Source: Amphibacillus sediminis NBRC 103570
GTDB taxonomy: Bacteria; Bacillota; Bacilli; Bacillales; Amphibacillaceae
DNA: 64,000 nucleotides
Assembly (NCBI RefSeq): GCF_001552275.1
Contig: NZ_BCQW01000010.1
Span: 1-64,000, forward strand
Direction of reading: 5' to 3'
The notes beneath the pieces are model-generated. The model was not told where the DNA came from. It ran no database searches and saw only the letters and a list, made by a program, of their open reading frames with translations. The position numbers were made by a program, and so were the translations under genes. Shown here one piece after another: positions 18,833-27,614 of this stretch (positions are counted from its first letter, which is position 1; the number at the start of each line of letters is the position of its first letter).

Positions 18833-19639
18833 TTAGTTCAAGTACTGATCAACAAACATGTCAATCTGTTCAAGACTAAAACCTTTTTGATAAAGGAATC
18901 CTTTAACTTTCTGAACGAGTTGAAAGCCTTCTGTTTTACGACTATAACGCTCAAACGCTTTTTTTCCTTGATATACAATAGCATTCCACTCTTCTTCATT
19001 ATTATAATCATTAGCATTGGCTAGAGCTTGTTCAATAACATCCAGCTCAAACCCCTTTTGCATTAAAGTCTGCTTATACTTTAATTGCGTTTGTCGATGT
19101 GATTGTCGACTTGTTCGCTTAGACTGTTTAGCTAACCACTTTTGTACTTTAGCAATTTGTTCCTCAAAAGTATACCGTGTTAAAGCCTGGTTAATGATCG
19201 TTTGGGCAACTCCCTTTTCTGTAAGTTCTCGTTTGATCGATTGTGGCCCTTTCGTACTCGTTTGCTTCCTCGTATCAACGAAAGCAACGGCAAATGCATG
19301 ATCATCAAGTAGTTTTTCGGATATTAGCCGGTTTATAATCAAGGTAACCTGCTCTGGGTGATATTCTTTTTCAACTAAATACCCTCGCATCTCTTGAACG
19401 GATCGCACTCGATAGCCTAAATAAACCAGGGCCTGTGAATAGCCTTTTTGTAAGTTATCTTTATCCCTCAAGCTTTCAATTGTAGCTTGGTCTAATTTAA
19501 GACCCTTTTTTAATCCTTCTCGAATTAATAGGTCCTCTTCGACGCTAAAGGCATAGCTTTCATTTCCAGCTTGATCTGTTAGAAAAATATTATAGCGATT
19601 TTGTTTTTTCTGGACAGTAATTTTTGTAATAGTGAACAC
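18833..19639 (-). CDS. recX: Regulatory protein RecX
   Basis: A 268-residue RecX, an inhibitor/modulator of RecA filaments. It is the long Gram-positive form with an N-terminal extension (1-60) and tandem three-helix repeats; typical repeat signatures are VYLGYRVRSVQEMRGYLVEK, LISEKLLDDHAFAVAFVDTR and GPQSIKRELTEKGV. The start is GTG with GAGGTGAT 7 bases upstream. It corresponds to B. subtilis yfhG/recX at the edge of the conserved block. Confidence 0.92.
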   Translation of the reverse strand: MFTITKITVQKKQNRYNIFLTDQAGNESYAFSVEEDLLIREGLKKGLKLDQATIESLRDKDNLQKGYSQALVYLGYRVRSVQEMRGYLVEKEYHPEQVTLIINRLISEKLLDDHAFAVAFVDTRKQTSTKGPQSIKRELTEKGVAQTIINQALTRYTFEEQIAKVQKWLAKQSKRTSRQSHRQTQLKYKQTLMQKGFELDVIEQALANANDYNNEEEWNAIVYQGKKAFERYSRKTEGFQLVQKVKGFLYQKGFSLEQIDMFVDQYLN

Positions 19640-19759
19640 TACACGATCACCTCTCCTTGACTATTATAGCATGACAAGAACAGATATTGACATAGACGAG
19701 CTACCAGATCTAACGCGTAATAAACTAGCAATTGGACAAACTATATTGACGAGACGATG

Positions 19760-20041
19760 CTAGTTATATTGTAGACGCTTAGTTAATGTTTCAATCGCAG
19801 CTTTTTTTGCCTCCGCAAGGGTTTCGCCAAATCCATAACTGGTTGTTGTGTTCGTCCATTCAAGTTCCAGAGCCAATTGCCAAACTGGGATCTTATCTTC
19901 AACCTCTAGCTTTAGACAGATCCAATCTGGGTAACCTTGTATACTTGAGAAAGTAATCGATTGTTCAAATGCTGTAAAAAACTTCAGATCATTCGAATTC
20001 TGTTGCCACTCATGTTTATTAATAAGTAAACATCCTACCAC
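19760..20041 (-). CDS. Small protein of unknown function, dsRNA-binding-like C-terminus
   Basis: About 93 residues. I do not recognise a family. The C-terminal third, SYGFGETLAEAKKAAIETL, resembles the end of a double-stranded-RNA-binding fold (G-x-G-x-S/T-x-x-x-A-K-x-x-A-A), and the preceding strands (VWQLALELEW) would suit its beta sheet; this is only a resemblance. The start is set at GTG 20041, with GAGGGG 7 bases upstream; a TTG five codons earlier overlaps the ribosome site. It is divergent from an XRE regulator with two palindromic operators between them, so the regulator probably controls it. Confidence 0.6.
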   Translation of the reverse strand: MVGCLLINKHEWQQNSNDLKFFTAFEQSITFSSIQGYPDWICLKLEVEDKIPVWQLALELEWTNTTTSYGFGETLAEAKKAAIETLTKRLQYN

Positions 20042-20058
20042 ATAACCACCCCTCAAAC

Positions 20059-20100
20059 GTTCTTAATAAGAACATTTTACTACATGTCCTTACTAAGAAC
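20059..20100. promoter_or_regulatory. Twin palindromic operators between the unknown gene and the XRE gene
   Basis: GTTCTTA-A-TAAGAAC (20059-20073) is a perfect palindrome. GTCCTTA-C-TAAGAAC (20086-20100) differs at one base of one arm. Centres are 27 bp apart. The 15-bp size suits a dimeric HTH_3 repressor. Confidence 0.7.
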
Positions 20101-20176
20101 AACAAGAAATGTAAATAAAGACCTAAATCATGTTAGGATTACCACATAACTTTAATTGAATGAGTGAGTGATTGGA

Positions 20177-20602
20177 ATGGTTAGCTCGCAATTAGCAGCA
20201 AATATCAAATATTTTCGTAAACAATATAACTGGACGCAACAAAAGCTTGCCGATGAATTAAAGGTTTCACGGTCTGTTATCGCTAAATGGGAAAATGGCG
20301 ATGTTTTACCTGACTTAACATCCATCATCAAGCTTAGCCATGTCTTTAAACAATCGATTGATCATTTATTAGGTCTAAATAGATATTCAAATCAATTTCT
20401 CAATGATTTTCAACAATTTTATGAAACGAAGCATGATAATGGAGAGGTTATAGATGAGTCATTATTAAGTGTAGTGGATTACCTAATTAAAAATCCACCG
20501 TTAAAGGAGCAAATTGTACAATTAAGTCAGCTAACCGTAAAGCAACAAAGAGCGGCCTTACGGATTTTAAAAACAACGATCACTGAGACTAAACGTCTTT
20601 AG
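20177..20602 (+). CDS. XRE-family transcriptional regulator
   Basis: A 141-residue HTH_3 regulator. The helix-turn-helix spans residues 7-62, with the recognition part TQQKLADELKVSRSVIAKWE and the typical LPDLTSIIKLSHVFKQSIDHLLG end. The C-terminal 75 residues are helical and unassigned. ATG 20177 is chosen; a GTG nine bases earlier is possible, and the ribosome site is weak for both. It probably represses itself and the divergent small gene through the palindromes between them. Confidence 0.85.
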   Translation: MVSSQLAANIKYFRKQYNWTQQKLADELKVSRSVIAKWENGDVLPDLTSIIKLSHVFKQSIDHLLGLNRYSNQFLNDFQQFYETKHDNGEVIDESLLSVVDYLIKNPPLKEQIVQLSQLTVKQQRAALRILKTTITETKRL

Positions 20603-20705
20603 CCATGCGAGGCTTAACAAGCTCGAGATACAGTCTCAGAAACAAACAGTTAGAGATATTAGAAATATATGCTATGATCGTCTGAGAACAAGCTATAATC
20701 AAATG

Positions 20706-20850
20706 CGCTTTGACCTATTTACGTCGGATTTTATCGAGCTATGCTCGATAATTTTTTTTGAGAAGCTGCGGCATCATGTTTTACTTAATTCAGTCGGGGG
20801 TTGTATCCCTACCGCATGGTAGACCAATAGGCATTTCTTCTCACCACTTA
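20706..20850. repeat. R2 repeat copy a (diverged)
   Basis: About 145 bases sharing scattered blocks with 41955-42110 and 50552-50735: TTATCGAGC...TGCTCGATAA, GTCGGGGGTTGTA, CCAATAGG and CCACTTATA. It directly abuts R1 copy F. In reverse complement it resembles TnpB-associated right ends of Bacillaceae IS200/IS605 elements (from memory). Confidence 0.5.
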
Positions 20851-21038
20851 TAAATTGAATTTTCGTACAGTGGGGGGGCCATCCTCCACTAAACGTTAGT
20901 TGAACCAATCGGGCCGTTACTGGCTGTTGGATTTCCCCCTTAGACATGACGTGTTCCCTTACTTCTTTAGCGGGAGTCTTACAAAAGCCCTTCGATGGGG
21001 CAAGTAATCGCAGCCCCAGCCAGTTACACTGCGATAAA
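20851..21038 (-). mobile_element. R1 element copy F (short form)
   Basis: R1 with a short terminal loop (GTGGGGGGG / CCTCCACTAAAC) and a slightly diverged 3' end (CAATTTAT). It abuts R2 copy a, giving nested or tandem elements. Confidence 0.75.
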
Positions 21039-21109
21039 GCGGGAGATTTCTGCCGAGTGAAGCCAAAAGGTGTCATGATCACTTTGAACTGAACTTTCTC
21101 TCCAATCAC

Positions 21110-21155
21110 GAACGGCTAACCCCCTCATTTTTGACAGGAGTCAGCCGTTCTTTTT
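21110..21155 (+). terminator. Plus-strand terminator-like hairpin
   Basis: GAACGGCTAAC (21110-21120) pairs with GTCAGCCGTTC (21140-21150), one mismatch, followed by TTTTT. It faces the plus strand although the nearest plus-strand gene ends at 20602, so either that transcript runs through R2 and R1 copy F or there is an unannotated RNA. Confidence 0.55.
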
Positions 21156-21162
21156 CCGCACC

Positions 21163-21816
21163 CTATTTTCTTGATAATTCAACTTCAGCTTCCTTTACAA
21201 GGTATTTGCAGCTGTTCTCTCCCTTTGCAATACAAGTAACGCGCTCGACCTGGTCTGTGCCTAATACTTCTTTGAAAAGCTGAAGTTCACATTGACAAGG
21301 TTTATCATATCGGTCAGCAATAGCAGCAATCGGACAGTTAAATTGTTCAAATGAGAAAATTAAGTCATGATCTTCCGTTCTCTGTTCTTCATGGTATTCT
21401 GCCATATAACCGTTTTCTCTTTGAACCTCAACGAGTTGCTTTACCCGTTCCTTTAATGGATCGTCTTGATAAATACGACGTCGGTAAGTTTTCCGCATCC
21501 GCTGCTCTCTATTTTCAAATAATTTATCAATCGCCTCATTCCCCATACTATCTTGAATATCTTGGAGAATTTCGACAGCAATTTTGTCATAATTGGTCGG
21601 AAAGAGATTATGGCCTTGATCAGTTAAACTATAAAAAATAACGGGCCGCCCCATTGGTTGGCGCACTGTTCTAGCTTTAACCAGCCCTTCACCCTCTAGT
21701 TTAACAAGATGCTTTCTTACCGCCATTTCAGTAATATCTAGATATTCTTTTAAACCGCTTACTGATAATTCCTTACTCTTTTTTAATAGTTGTAAAATCG
21801 CTTCTCTTGTCGACAT
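21163..21816 (-). CDS. SufR-like HTH regulator with a C-terminal cysteine cluster
   Basis: A 217-residue regulator: an N-terminal winged helix (about 1-75; REAILQLLKKSKELSVSGLK, AVRKHLVKLEGEGLVK) and a C-terminal domain with cysteines 161, 174, 176, 195 and 203 (NCPIAAIADRYDKPCQCEL). This is the layout of SufR-type repressors, which sense a [4Fe-4S] cluster. Start at ATG 21816, with GGTGA 5 bases upstream. It is divergent from a DUF1450 gene; a 28-bp palindrome lies between. Control of iron-sulfur or iron homeostasis is an inference. Confidence 0.82.
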   Translation of the reverse strand: MSTREAILQLLKKSKELSVSGLKEYLDITEMAVRKHLVKLEGEGLVKARTVRQPMGRPVIFYSLTDQGHNLFPTNYDKIAVEILQDIQDSMGNEAIDKLFENREQRMRKTYRRRIYQDDPLKERVKQLVEVQRENGYMAEYHEEQRTEDHDLIFSFEQFNCPIAAIADRYDKPCQCELQLFKEVLGTDQVERVTCIAKGENSCKYLVKEAEVELSRK

Positions 21817-21865
21817 ATCTTTCACCACTCCCAACACCTGCCTTTATGACTCTATCTTACCGAAA

Positions 21866-21997
21866 AAAGTTTGTGAAGTAAATAACAAACTTTCCTTTTT
21901 ATAGTTATTTATTTAGAAAGTTTGCATTTTAGACAAATTTGTCACATTATAATTTCCAAGCATAAAAACTGACAATTTACTCAGATTAAGATATAAT
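21866..21997. promoter_or_regulatory. Divergent control region: palindromic operator and DUF1450 promoter
   Basis: AAAGTTTGT (21866-21874), N10, ACAAACTTT (21885-21893) is a perfect palindrome close to the regulator gene. A related AAAGTTTGC...ACAAATTTG pair lies at 21917-21941 with N7. For the plus-strand gene, -35 CTGACA (21969-21974), 17-bp spacer, -10 TATAAT (21992-21997). Confidence 0.65.
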
Positions 21998-22039
21998 TTG
22001 AAATTTAATAAAGCATCTTATAAAAAGGAGTGGGATACC

Positions 22040-22288
22040 ATGGGTATTGTTATTGTCGAAATCTGTGAAAGCAACCTTTTACAAACAATAGAAGCCGAAC
22101 AATTATTTGAATCAGAATACCCTGAAGTATCTGTTCTAATAAGTGAGTGTCTCTCTTTTTGTGGACTGTGTCGATTAAGACCCTATGCACTCGTTAATGG
22201 GAGAAGAATAAAAGGAAAAGACGTGGACGACTGCATTGTTAACATTAGAAAGGCTATCGAGGAAGAGCTTACCCTCTTCTACTCTTAA
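22040..22288 (+). CDS. DUF1450 family protein (YuzB-like)
   Basis: An 82-residue protein matching the DUF1450/YuzB family: VEICESNL near the start, ECLSFCGLCRLRPYALVNG (three cysteines, C-x2-C-type), then a helical end. The function is unknown; the C-x2-C pattern suggests a metal or thiol role. The ATG at 22040 follows AAGGAG by 9 bases; an earlier in-frame ATG has no ribosome site. It is divergent from the SufR-like regulator and ends at its own terminator. Confidence 0.82.
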   Translation: MGIVIVEICESNLLQTIEAEQLFESEYPEVSVLISECLSFCGLCRLRPYALVNGRRIKGKDVDDCIVNIRKAIEEELTLFYS

Positions 22289-22383
22289 ACCTATACAATT
22301 ATTTAACAAAGTGCAATTAATAACCGACTCAACCATAGTAATCAAGCTTATCAACAAGGTAGAAAGTGGGTTATTAATATTCT

Positions 22384-22418
22384 AAGGCACATGGCTATAA
22401 CTGCCATGTGCCTTTTTT
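22384..22418 (+). terminator. Terminator of the DUF1450 gene
   Basis: AAGGCACATGGC pairs perfectly with GCCATGTGCCTT around a 7-nt loop, followed by six Ts. Confidence 0.9.
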
Positions 22419-22451
22419 GATCGTTCAATCTGTTGTACCCATATCAATTGA

Positions 22452-24275
22452 TTACAATTGAAATTCTTCAATTAAATTATTTAATTTATGAGAAGAGCTT
22501 AGTAAACTACCAGCACCTTCTGCAACTTGTTCCATAGCTCCGGAAGCTTCTTCTGCTGAGGCCGAAGCTTCTTCAACACCTGCAGCAGACTGTTCTGAAA
22601 TAGAGGCAATCTCTTGAACAGAGGCATTGACACTTTCACTATCATTTGCAAGTGCTGTTAAGCCTGTCATCACTGTTTGAACGTGTGCTGTCATGTCAGC
22701 AATCGCCTGCTCAATTGACTCAAAACGAACACCAGTTTCCTCAATGTCTTTTGTTCCTTGCGCCACTTCCTGATAACCTTTTTCAAGTGCTGATGATACA
22801 AGTTGTGATTCTGACTGGATCGTTTGAACAATTTGAGTGATATCGACAACAGAGTGAGCAACTTGCTCAGCTAGCTTTCTTACCTCGTCTGCTACTACTG
22901 CAAAACCTAACCCATGCTCACCAGCACGTGCCGCTTCAATGGCAGCATTTAATGCTAATAAATTGGTCTGGTCTGCTATATCCTTGATAACAGATACAAG
23001 CTTACTAATTTGTTTAGATTGACGATCTAAACCATCTACTTTACTTACTGCTTCTTTAACAATATGATCAATACTCTCCATTTGCTCAATTGATTTAGTC
23101 ATATAACGACTACCCGCTTCGGTTTGTTCCAATACACTGGAGGATGATTGGTTGATTGTTTCACTACTTGCATTTATAGTCGTAATTCTCTCAGCAAAAT
23201 CCTTCATCGTTCCAGCTAAATTGCTAGCAAAGCTCGCTTGCGATTCAGTGCCAGATGCTAATTCTTCCATTGTGGCGGCAATTTGCTCCGCTCCAGATCT
23301 GACATCATGAGCAGATTGATTTAATTGTTCACTTTGACTACTAACGATAAAGGATGTTTCCTTAATTTGATTAATCATATGAATAAGCTGCTGCTTCATT
23401 TCATTCATCGATTTGGCTAATAATCCAATCTCATCATTGCCTTGATAGTCAATGGCCTCAACGGTCAAGTCACCACTAGAAATCCGTTCACTGACTACAA
23501 CTACTGCTTTTAAGCGTTTTGAGACATAGCGTGTCAGAAGAATAAGTAATATAATTCCAATTACGAAAGATAGAAACATAGAAGCAACTAATACGGTTAA
23601 AGCAAACTGCTGACTAGATTCAGCATTTAAAACTGCTTCATCACGTTCCTCTATAATAAGTTCACGCAAATATTCTAAATAGGCAGTTGTTGTAGCTGTT
23701 AAGGAACTAAATCGGTTACTATACAGACGCAATAAAGTTTCATCTTGTTCAGCAGCATTTAACACGTCCTCAAAAAACATTTCATCAAGCTGGTTGTTGT
23801 GATCTACAACTTCTAAATATAAGGTTTGTTGCTGCTCACTGTTTATATTTTCTGCCAAATAATTGAGGAGTTCTTCTACTCTAGCTTGTTTTTCTTCATA
23901 TTCATTACGATGTGATTCATTTTTAAATTGGATGAACGCTGTAGCTGATAGAGATTTAGATTGGATTAGCTGGCTCAATTCAGTCGTCAGTACTGCACGA
24001 TCTCCTTGGCGTTCTGATATTCGCATATCTCGCTGTGCATCTCTAATCGCATAGGCTACTAATCCAGTTGAGGTCAACAAGAGAACAAAAATAATCAGAA
24101 AGATTGAGCCGTACTTCCAGCCGATTGAAAGGTTATGTAGACCAAATTTATGAGCTGATTTAGCTTTAGATTGTTTAGGCTGCCTTTGCTTAAGGAAGGG
24201 CTTTACGTTAATCGAGTTATTCGCTTTTTTTCCTTTTAAAGGCCTTAGCTTCACCTGTCTTAAACGCTTGAACAT
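22452..24275 (-). CDS. Methyl-accepting chemotaxis protein
   Basis: A 607-residue chemoreceptor. A basic cytosolic tail (1-50), TM1 (about 54-76), an extracellular four-helix-bundle sensor (about 77-220, rich in Glu/Gln/Asn), TM2 (about 222-246), HAMP (about 247-300), and the signalling coiled coil with the conserved hairpin [20 protein letters not shown] and [15 protein letters not shown]. There is no C-terminal CheR/CheB-docking pentapeptide. The N-terminal tail of about 50 residues is longer than usual. No ligand can be inferred. Start ATG with AAAGGGG upstream. Confidence 0.93.
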   Translation of the reverse strand: MFKRLRQVKLRPLKGKKANNSINVKPFLKQRQPKQSKAKSAHKFGLHNLSIGWKYGSIFLIIFVLLLTSTGLVAYAIRDAQRDMRISERQGDRAVLTTELSQLIQSKSLSATAFIQFKNESHRNEYEEKQARVEELLNYLAENINSEQQQTLYLEVVDHNNQLDEMFFEDVLNAAEQDETLLRLYSNRFSSLTATTTAYLEYLRELIIEERDEAVLNAESSQQFALTVLVASMFLSFVIGIILLILLTRYVSKRLKAVVVVSERISSGDLTVEAIDYQGNDEIGLLAKSMNEMKQQLIHMINQIKETSFIVSSQSEQLNQSAHDVRSGAEQIAATMEELASGTESQASFASNLAGTMKDFAERITTINASSETINQSSSSVLEQTEAGSRYMTKSIEQMESIDHIVKEAVSKVDGLDRQSKQISKLVSVIKDIADQTNLLALNAAIEAARAGEHGLGFAVVADEVRKLAEQVAHSVVDITQIVQTIQSESQLVSSALEKGYQEVAQGTKDIEETGVRFESIEQAIADMTAHVQTVMTGLTALANDSESVNASVQEIASISEQSAAGVEEASASAEEASGAMEQVAEGAGSLLSSSHKLNNLIEEFQL

Positions 24276-24543
24276 GGTGTTTTCCCCTTTCTATAAAACG
24301 CTTTCATTTGTTGATAAATATAGTTCATCGGACAGACGAACTATATAATCATATAGTATACTTCTTTTACAGATAATACAAGTTTAAATTACCTTTATCT
24401 AGCTTATTAGACAAATTAAGGTCTTAACTCATCGTTCCAAAACAGTAATATAGTCTTAGCAACAACTAACCTGCTAGCGTTATCTGTGACTTGTTGACTA
24501 TGTCTAATCATTTATTGACTTTCGATCATTTGAGCAAACTGAT
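24276..24543. other. Upstream region of the chemoreceptor gene
   Basis: No gene. A 9-bp perfect inverted repeat, ATATAGTTC (24318-24326) with GAACTATAT (24338-24346), lies 45-70 bases upstream of the start and could be an operator or leader hairpin. I did not find a convincing sigma-D promoter. Confidence 0.4.
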
Positions 24544-24787
24544 CATAAAGTGAAACTTCGTGCAGTGGGGGCTTCGACGCACAGGATGTGCGAGTGCAGA
24601 CGTCGTCGCGAACTTAATCAGTTTCCTCTCTCCCCACTGAATGTTAGTTGAACCATCGGGCCGTTACTGGCTGTTGGATCTCCCACTTAGACATGACATG
24701 TTCCCTTACTTCTTATAGCGGGAGTCTTACAAAAGCCTTTCGATGGGGGCGAGTAATCGCAGCCCAGACAGTTACACTGCGATAAAG
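24544..24787 (-). mobile_element. R1 element copy G (long form)
   Basis: Full-length R1 with variable loop, between the chemoreceptor and the DUF342 gene, 95 bases past the DUF342 stop. Confidence 0.8.
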
Positions 24788-24882
24788 TAGATCGTTTTCT
24801 TATTTTTATTGGTTAAGTCCAGATCAATGAAGCCTGTGTGGTTACGGAGGAGATACAGGCTGACATCATTTCGTTATGATGG

Positions 24883-26991
24883 CTAATGTAACATGAGTTG
24901 ATGCTCGTGATTGAGTCTAGCACGAATACCAACTTTTTCCTCTTGAACATGATATTGTTGGTCTCCAATTTTAATAATTGTACCTTCATGAGCTTTGTCA
25001 ATCGAAATTTGTTGATCACTTGGAACAATGACAACTGTTTTTGTCCCCATCTTACCCCCTACCTCATGTATTTCGATCCCATTGCGCCCATAGATTTCGC
25101 CACCCCGAACAATTCCGTGAACCTTTACCACTCCTTCGGCTTGGATATAAGTATTAATACACGACCGACCAGTAACAATAATATCACCAGTACTGTATAG
25201 ACGACTGTTCAGGCAATTAACCACGTTAATGGCTGCATCTTTATTATTTTGCCATTTACTAATCTCGAGAAGCAAAGCCATTTTATTAATGGTTTGTTCA
25301 AATTGAGTTAACGATTGATTTTGATGTGATAAACGCAAAAATAACCTATTTAGTTCGTTCGCCAGATCATCCCATTCTTGGTCGACTAATCCTAGCTTTT
25401 GCTCTGTGACCATTTTTATAAACGAACGTACCTCTGAGGTTAATGTTTTGAAGCGTTTTTCCTTAATTAGTGTGATAAGTGCTCCGATCCCTGACTCATG
25501 ATATTGACTTTCCTTATATAAATCAGAAGTAACAATTTGATTGATCATGGCATACATTTGTTCAGCTTTTGTTTGGACCGTTTCTAATAAATATTGTAAT
25601 TCTGGATCGACTTCTCCACCTACTGTGATATAAGATGAATTAACACTTGAATGTATTTGGATTAATTTAGCGGCATGGATCGTTGCCCCACTAACATCTT
25701 GATGTACATTCACATTGCCTCCTGATTTAATCATCATCCCTTCTGTCACTTGCCCGATTATTTGCACATCCCCTTGAAATTGAATGTGCCCCGATTCTAA
25801 ATCAACATTGCCCTCGTGTACCATTTGGGGTAGAACCTTTGTTTTAACAATATTTCCGTTCTTTTCTATATAAGGACGACCATTTTCATTTGCAATAATT
25901 CGATCAGCTAATAATATCGTCCCACTTTGTGATATAACTTGAACAGGTTGGACGGGTTTAGCTTTTATCACTTCGTTAGTGACCGTTCGACCTGCACGTC
26001 CTGGTATTGGCAATCGAATCATTCCTATAATTTGGCCTTTTTCAACGGTTGGGATTTTTTTTCGCTCTCGATAATCAATGACCTGTTTATTCTGATTTTC
26101 AGCTAAAGAATCGGTGACTTTGGTCTCAACCTTTACCTCCATGTAACCATCGCTCCCCTCAGTAGCAGGAGTACCTTTAGCAATGATAAAGACTCCTCCC
26201 TCCTGCGATTGAAGCGCCTCAGTAATCGTTTCTTCTTTAATTCCAAATGTTATGTTTAGTTGGTCAAGCTTAGCTAATACTTTTTGATAGGTTAATGTTT
26301 GATTTAACTGATAATGTTCTTCTGTTTCTAACGTCATTTGATAACAGGGTGACATGTCCTTAACTGTCCGATTTATAATAAAACCGGGTCTGATCTCTAA
26401 CTGTGCCTCTAGCATATTATCCGAAATTGTAACCTTCCATTCGGTTGGTTGTTGTTCAGTCACCGTTTCTATCTCAAGTCGATCTGATTCTTTTACAAAG
26501 ATAAAGCCATCTTCAACGATTTGGCCATTTTTTATTAACTTAATACCATTGCCGATATTAATGGATGGATGATGCTTTTGTCCATCTCGAACATGAATTT
26601 GACCATCACGGACCCAGACCTTTCCTTCCAATGACGTTTGGTTATAATCAAGTGTTTCTACATTTCGATTATCTACTTGATCACCTCTAAACGATTCTTC
26701 ACTCGAATCATTTTTGAATAGCTGCTCAACATCATCAAGGAGTTTATTATGATGGAGCATACCTTGATCAACATAAGCTGCCCTTGAGTCCGTTTGTTCA
26801 TGTTGATCAGTCTGAAGTTGAATCAGCTTCACAATGGCTTCTCTACTCCTTATCCCTAGGAATCCTTTTTTCTCAGTTTGGATAATTTCAATATCAACCT
26901 GTTCAATCTTCAGATTGAGCGTCTTTAATCCCAAATCAATGGCTTCCTGTACCGTCGCACCTTTTGAAATAAACGTTTGCACAATTTCCAC
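24883..26991 (-). CDS. DUF342/FapA-domain protein with N-terminal Jag-N domain
   Basis: A 702-residue cytosolic protein. Residues 1-55 (TFISKGATVQEAIDLGLKTL, KKGFLGIRSREAIV) form a Jag-N domain, as in the RNA-binding protein Jag/KhpB. Residues about 170-690 are a FapA (DUF342) domain with its beta-helix repeats, e.g. GNVDLESGHIQFQGDVQIIG, MMIKSGGNVNVHQDVSGATI, and RSCINTYIQAEGVVKVHGIV, split by a coiled coil (about 450-590). FapA proteins are linked to flagella, pili and cell polarity. A c-di-GMP-I riboswitch and terminator lie in its leader, which supports a role in the motile/sessile switch. ATG start, GGAGTGG upstream. Confidence 0.88.
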   Translation of the reverse strand: MEIVQTFISKGATVQEAIDLGLKTLNLKIEQVDIEIIQTEKKGFLGIRSREAIVKLIQLQTDQHEQTDSRAAYVDQGMLHHNKLLDDVEQLFKNDSSEESFRGDQVDNRNVETLDYNQTSLEGKVWVRDGQIHVRDGQKHHPSINIGNGIKLIKNGQIVEDGFIFVKESDRLEIETVTEQQPTEWKVTISDNMLEAQLEIRPGFIINRTVKDMSPCYQMTLETEEHYQLNQTLTYQKVLAKLDQLNITFGIKEETITEALQSQEGGVFIIAKGTPATEGSDGYMEVKVETKVTDSLAENQNKQVIDYRERKKIPTVEKGQIIGMIRLPIPGRAGRTVTNEVIKAKPVQPVQVISQSGTILLADRIIANENGRPYIEKNGNIVKTKVLPQMVHEGNVDLESGHIQFQGDVQIIGQVTEGMMIKSGGNVNVHQDVSGATIHAAKLIQIHSSVNSSYITVGGEVDPELQYLLETVQTKAEQMYAMINQIVTSDLYKESQYHESGIGALITLIKEKRFKTLTSEVRSFIKMVTEQKLGLVDQEWDDLANELNRLFLRLSHQNQSLTQFEQTINKMALLLEISKWQNNKDAAINVVNCLNSRLYSTGDIIVTGRSCINTYIQAEGVVKVHGIVRGGEIYGRNGIEIHEVGGKMGTKTVVIVPSDQQISIDKAHEGTIIKIGDQQYHVQEEKVGIRARLNHEHQLMLH

Positions 26992-27081
26992 TCCAATTCT
27001 GCATTAATAACTTCATAACAACAATCCGATAGCGCAAGCTTTTATTACCTCGAGGCTGATTCGTGCTGTTATTTTTTGTGC

Positions 27082-27110
27082 AAAAAAAGCCCACCCAAAT
27101 AGAGTGGACT
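27082..27110 (-). terminator. Expression-platform terminator of the c-di-GMP riboswitch
   Basis: On the minus strand AGTCCACTC pairs with GGGTGGGCT (two G-U pairs), followed by seven Ts. It lies between the aptamer and the DUF342 gene, so ligand-dependent termination is the likely mechanism. Confidence 0.85.
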
Positions 27111-27129
27111 TGTCGATATAGTTATATCG

Positions 27130-27228
27130 TATCCGCATCTCTTCGGTGACCCGGCGATCATAGAAATAATCCTTAGACCCGTGGCTTTGCGTCCTTGTTT
27201 TTCAACAAGTTTGCCTTTATCGTTATGC
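27130..27228 (-). ncRNA. Cyclic-di-GMP-I riboswitch (GEMM-I)
   Basis: Read on the minus strand it carries the GEMM-I consensus blocks in order: AAAGGCAAAC, a variable P2 hairpin TTGTTGAAAAACAA, GGACGCAAAGCCACGGGTCT (tetraloop receptor and c-di-GMP contacts), AAGG, a P3 arm, then ATGATCGCCGGGTCACCG. These are nearly identical to known class I aptamers. It controls the DUF342/FapA gene downstream through the adjacent terminator. No diguanylate cyclase is in this window. Confidence 0.93.
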
Positions 27229-27447
27229 AGCTTTAAATTAATTTTTCCTAACAACATTATAGTAATTAAGTACTATCATTGCAAGATAAAGTCTTAAATT
27301 ATAATGATTTATTACCCCACCAATATTTCCAGACAAAATCTAGCTTTAATCAAGCTATCTCTTTTAGGATATTTTCCCTATATCGTTTTAACGTAAAGCT
27401 TGAGATAATAGAGTGGTCAATCTTTTCAAACTTAAAATACTTTTTAA

Positions 27448-27522
27448 TAGACAAATAGACATTTATGTTTTAATATACTATATATAGTGATCAAAATTGT
27501 TTTTGATCACTATATATAGTAT
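27448..27522 (+). promoter_or_regulatory. nrdE promoter with two NrdR boxes
   Basis: ACTATATATAGT occurs at 27477-27488 and again at 27509-27520, centres 32 bp (three helical turns) apart, the known geometry of paired NrdR boxes. Together they form a perfect 22-bp inverted repeat with a 4-nt loop (27475-27522). A -35 TAGACA (27448-27453) and -10 TAATAT (27471-27476), 17-bp spacer, overlap the first box. Confidence 0.85.
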
Positions 27523-27614
27523 TTTTTAGTTATAGTATTTTTTAGTTTTTTACATAATTCAGCATAAAAATATAGCTAAATATTTTGCTATTTCAACATA
27601 TCAAGGAGGACGAC

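Noticed and set aside
20774-21109. Open frame of about 110 codons on the minus strand
   Set aside because: It is the R1 copy F sequence read through; similar frames appear by chance in other R1 copies (for example 58414-58608) and share only the repeat sequence.
27069-27257. Minus-strand frame of about 60 codons
   Set aside because: It lies wholly inside the c-di-GMP-I aptamer and its terminator.
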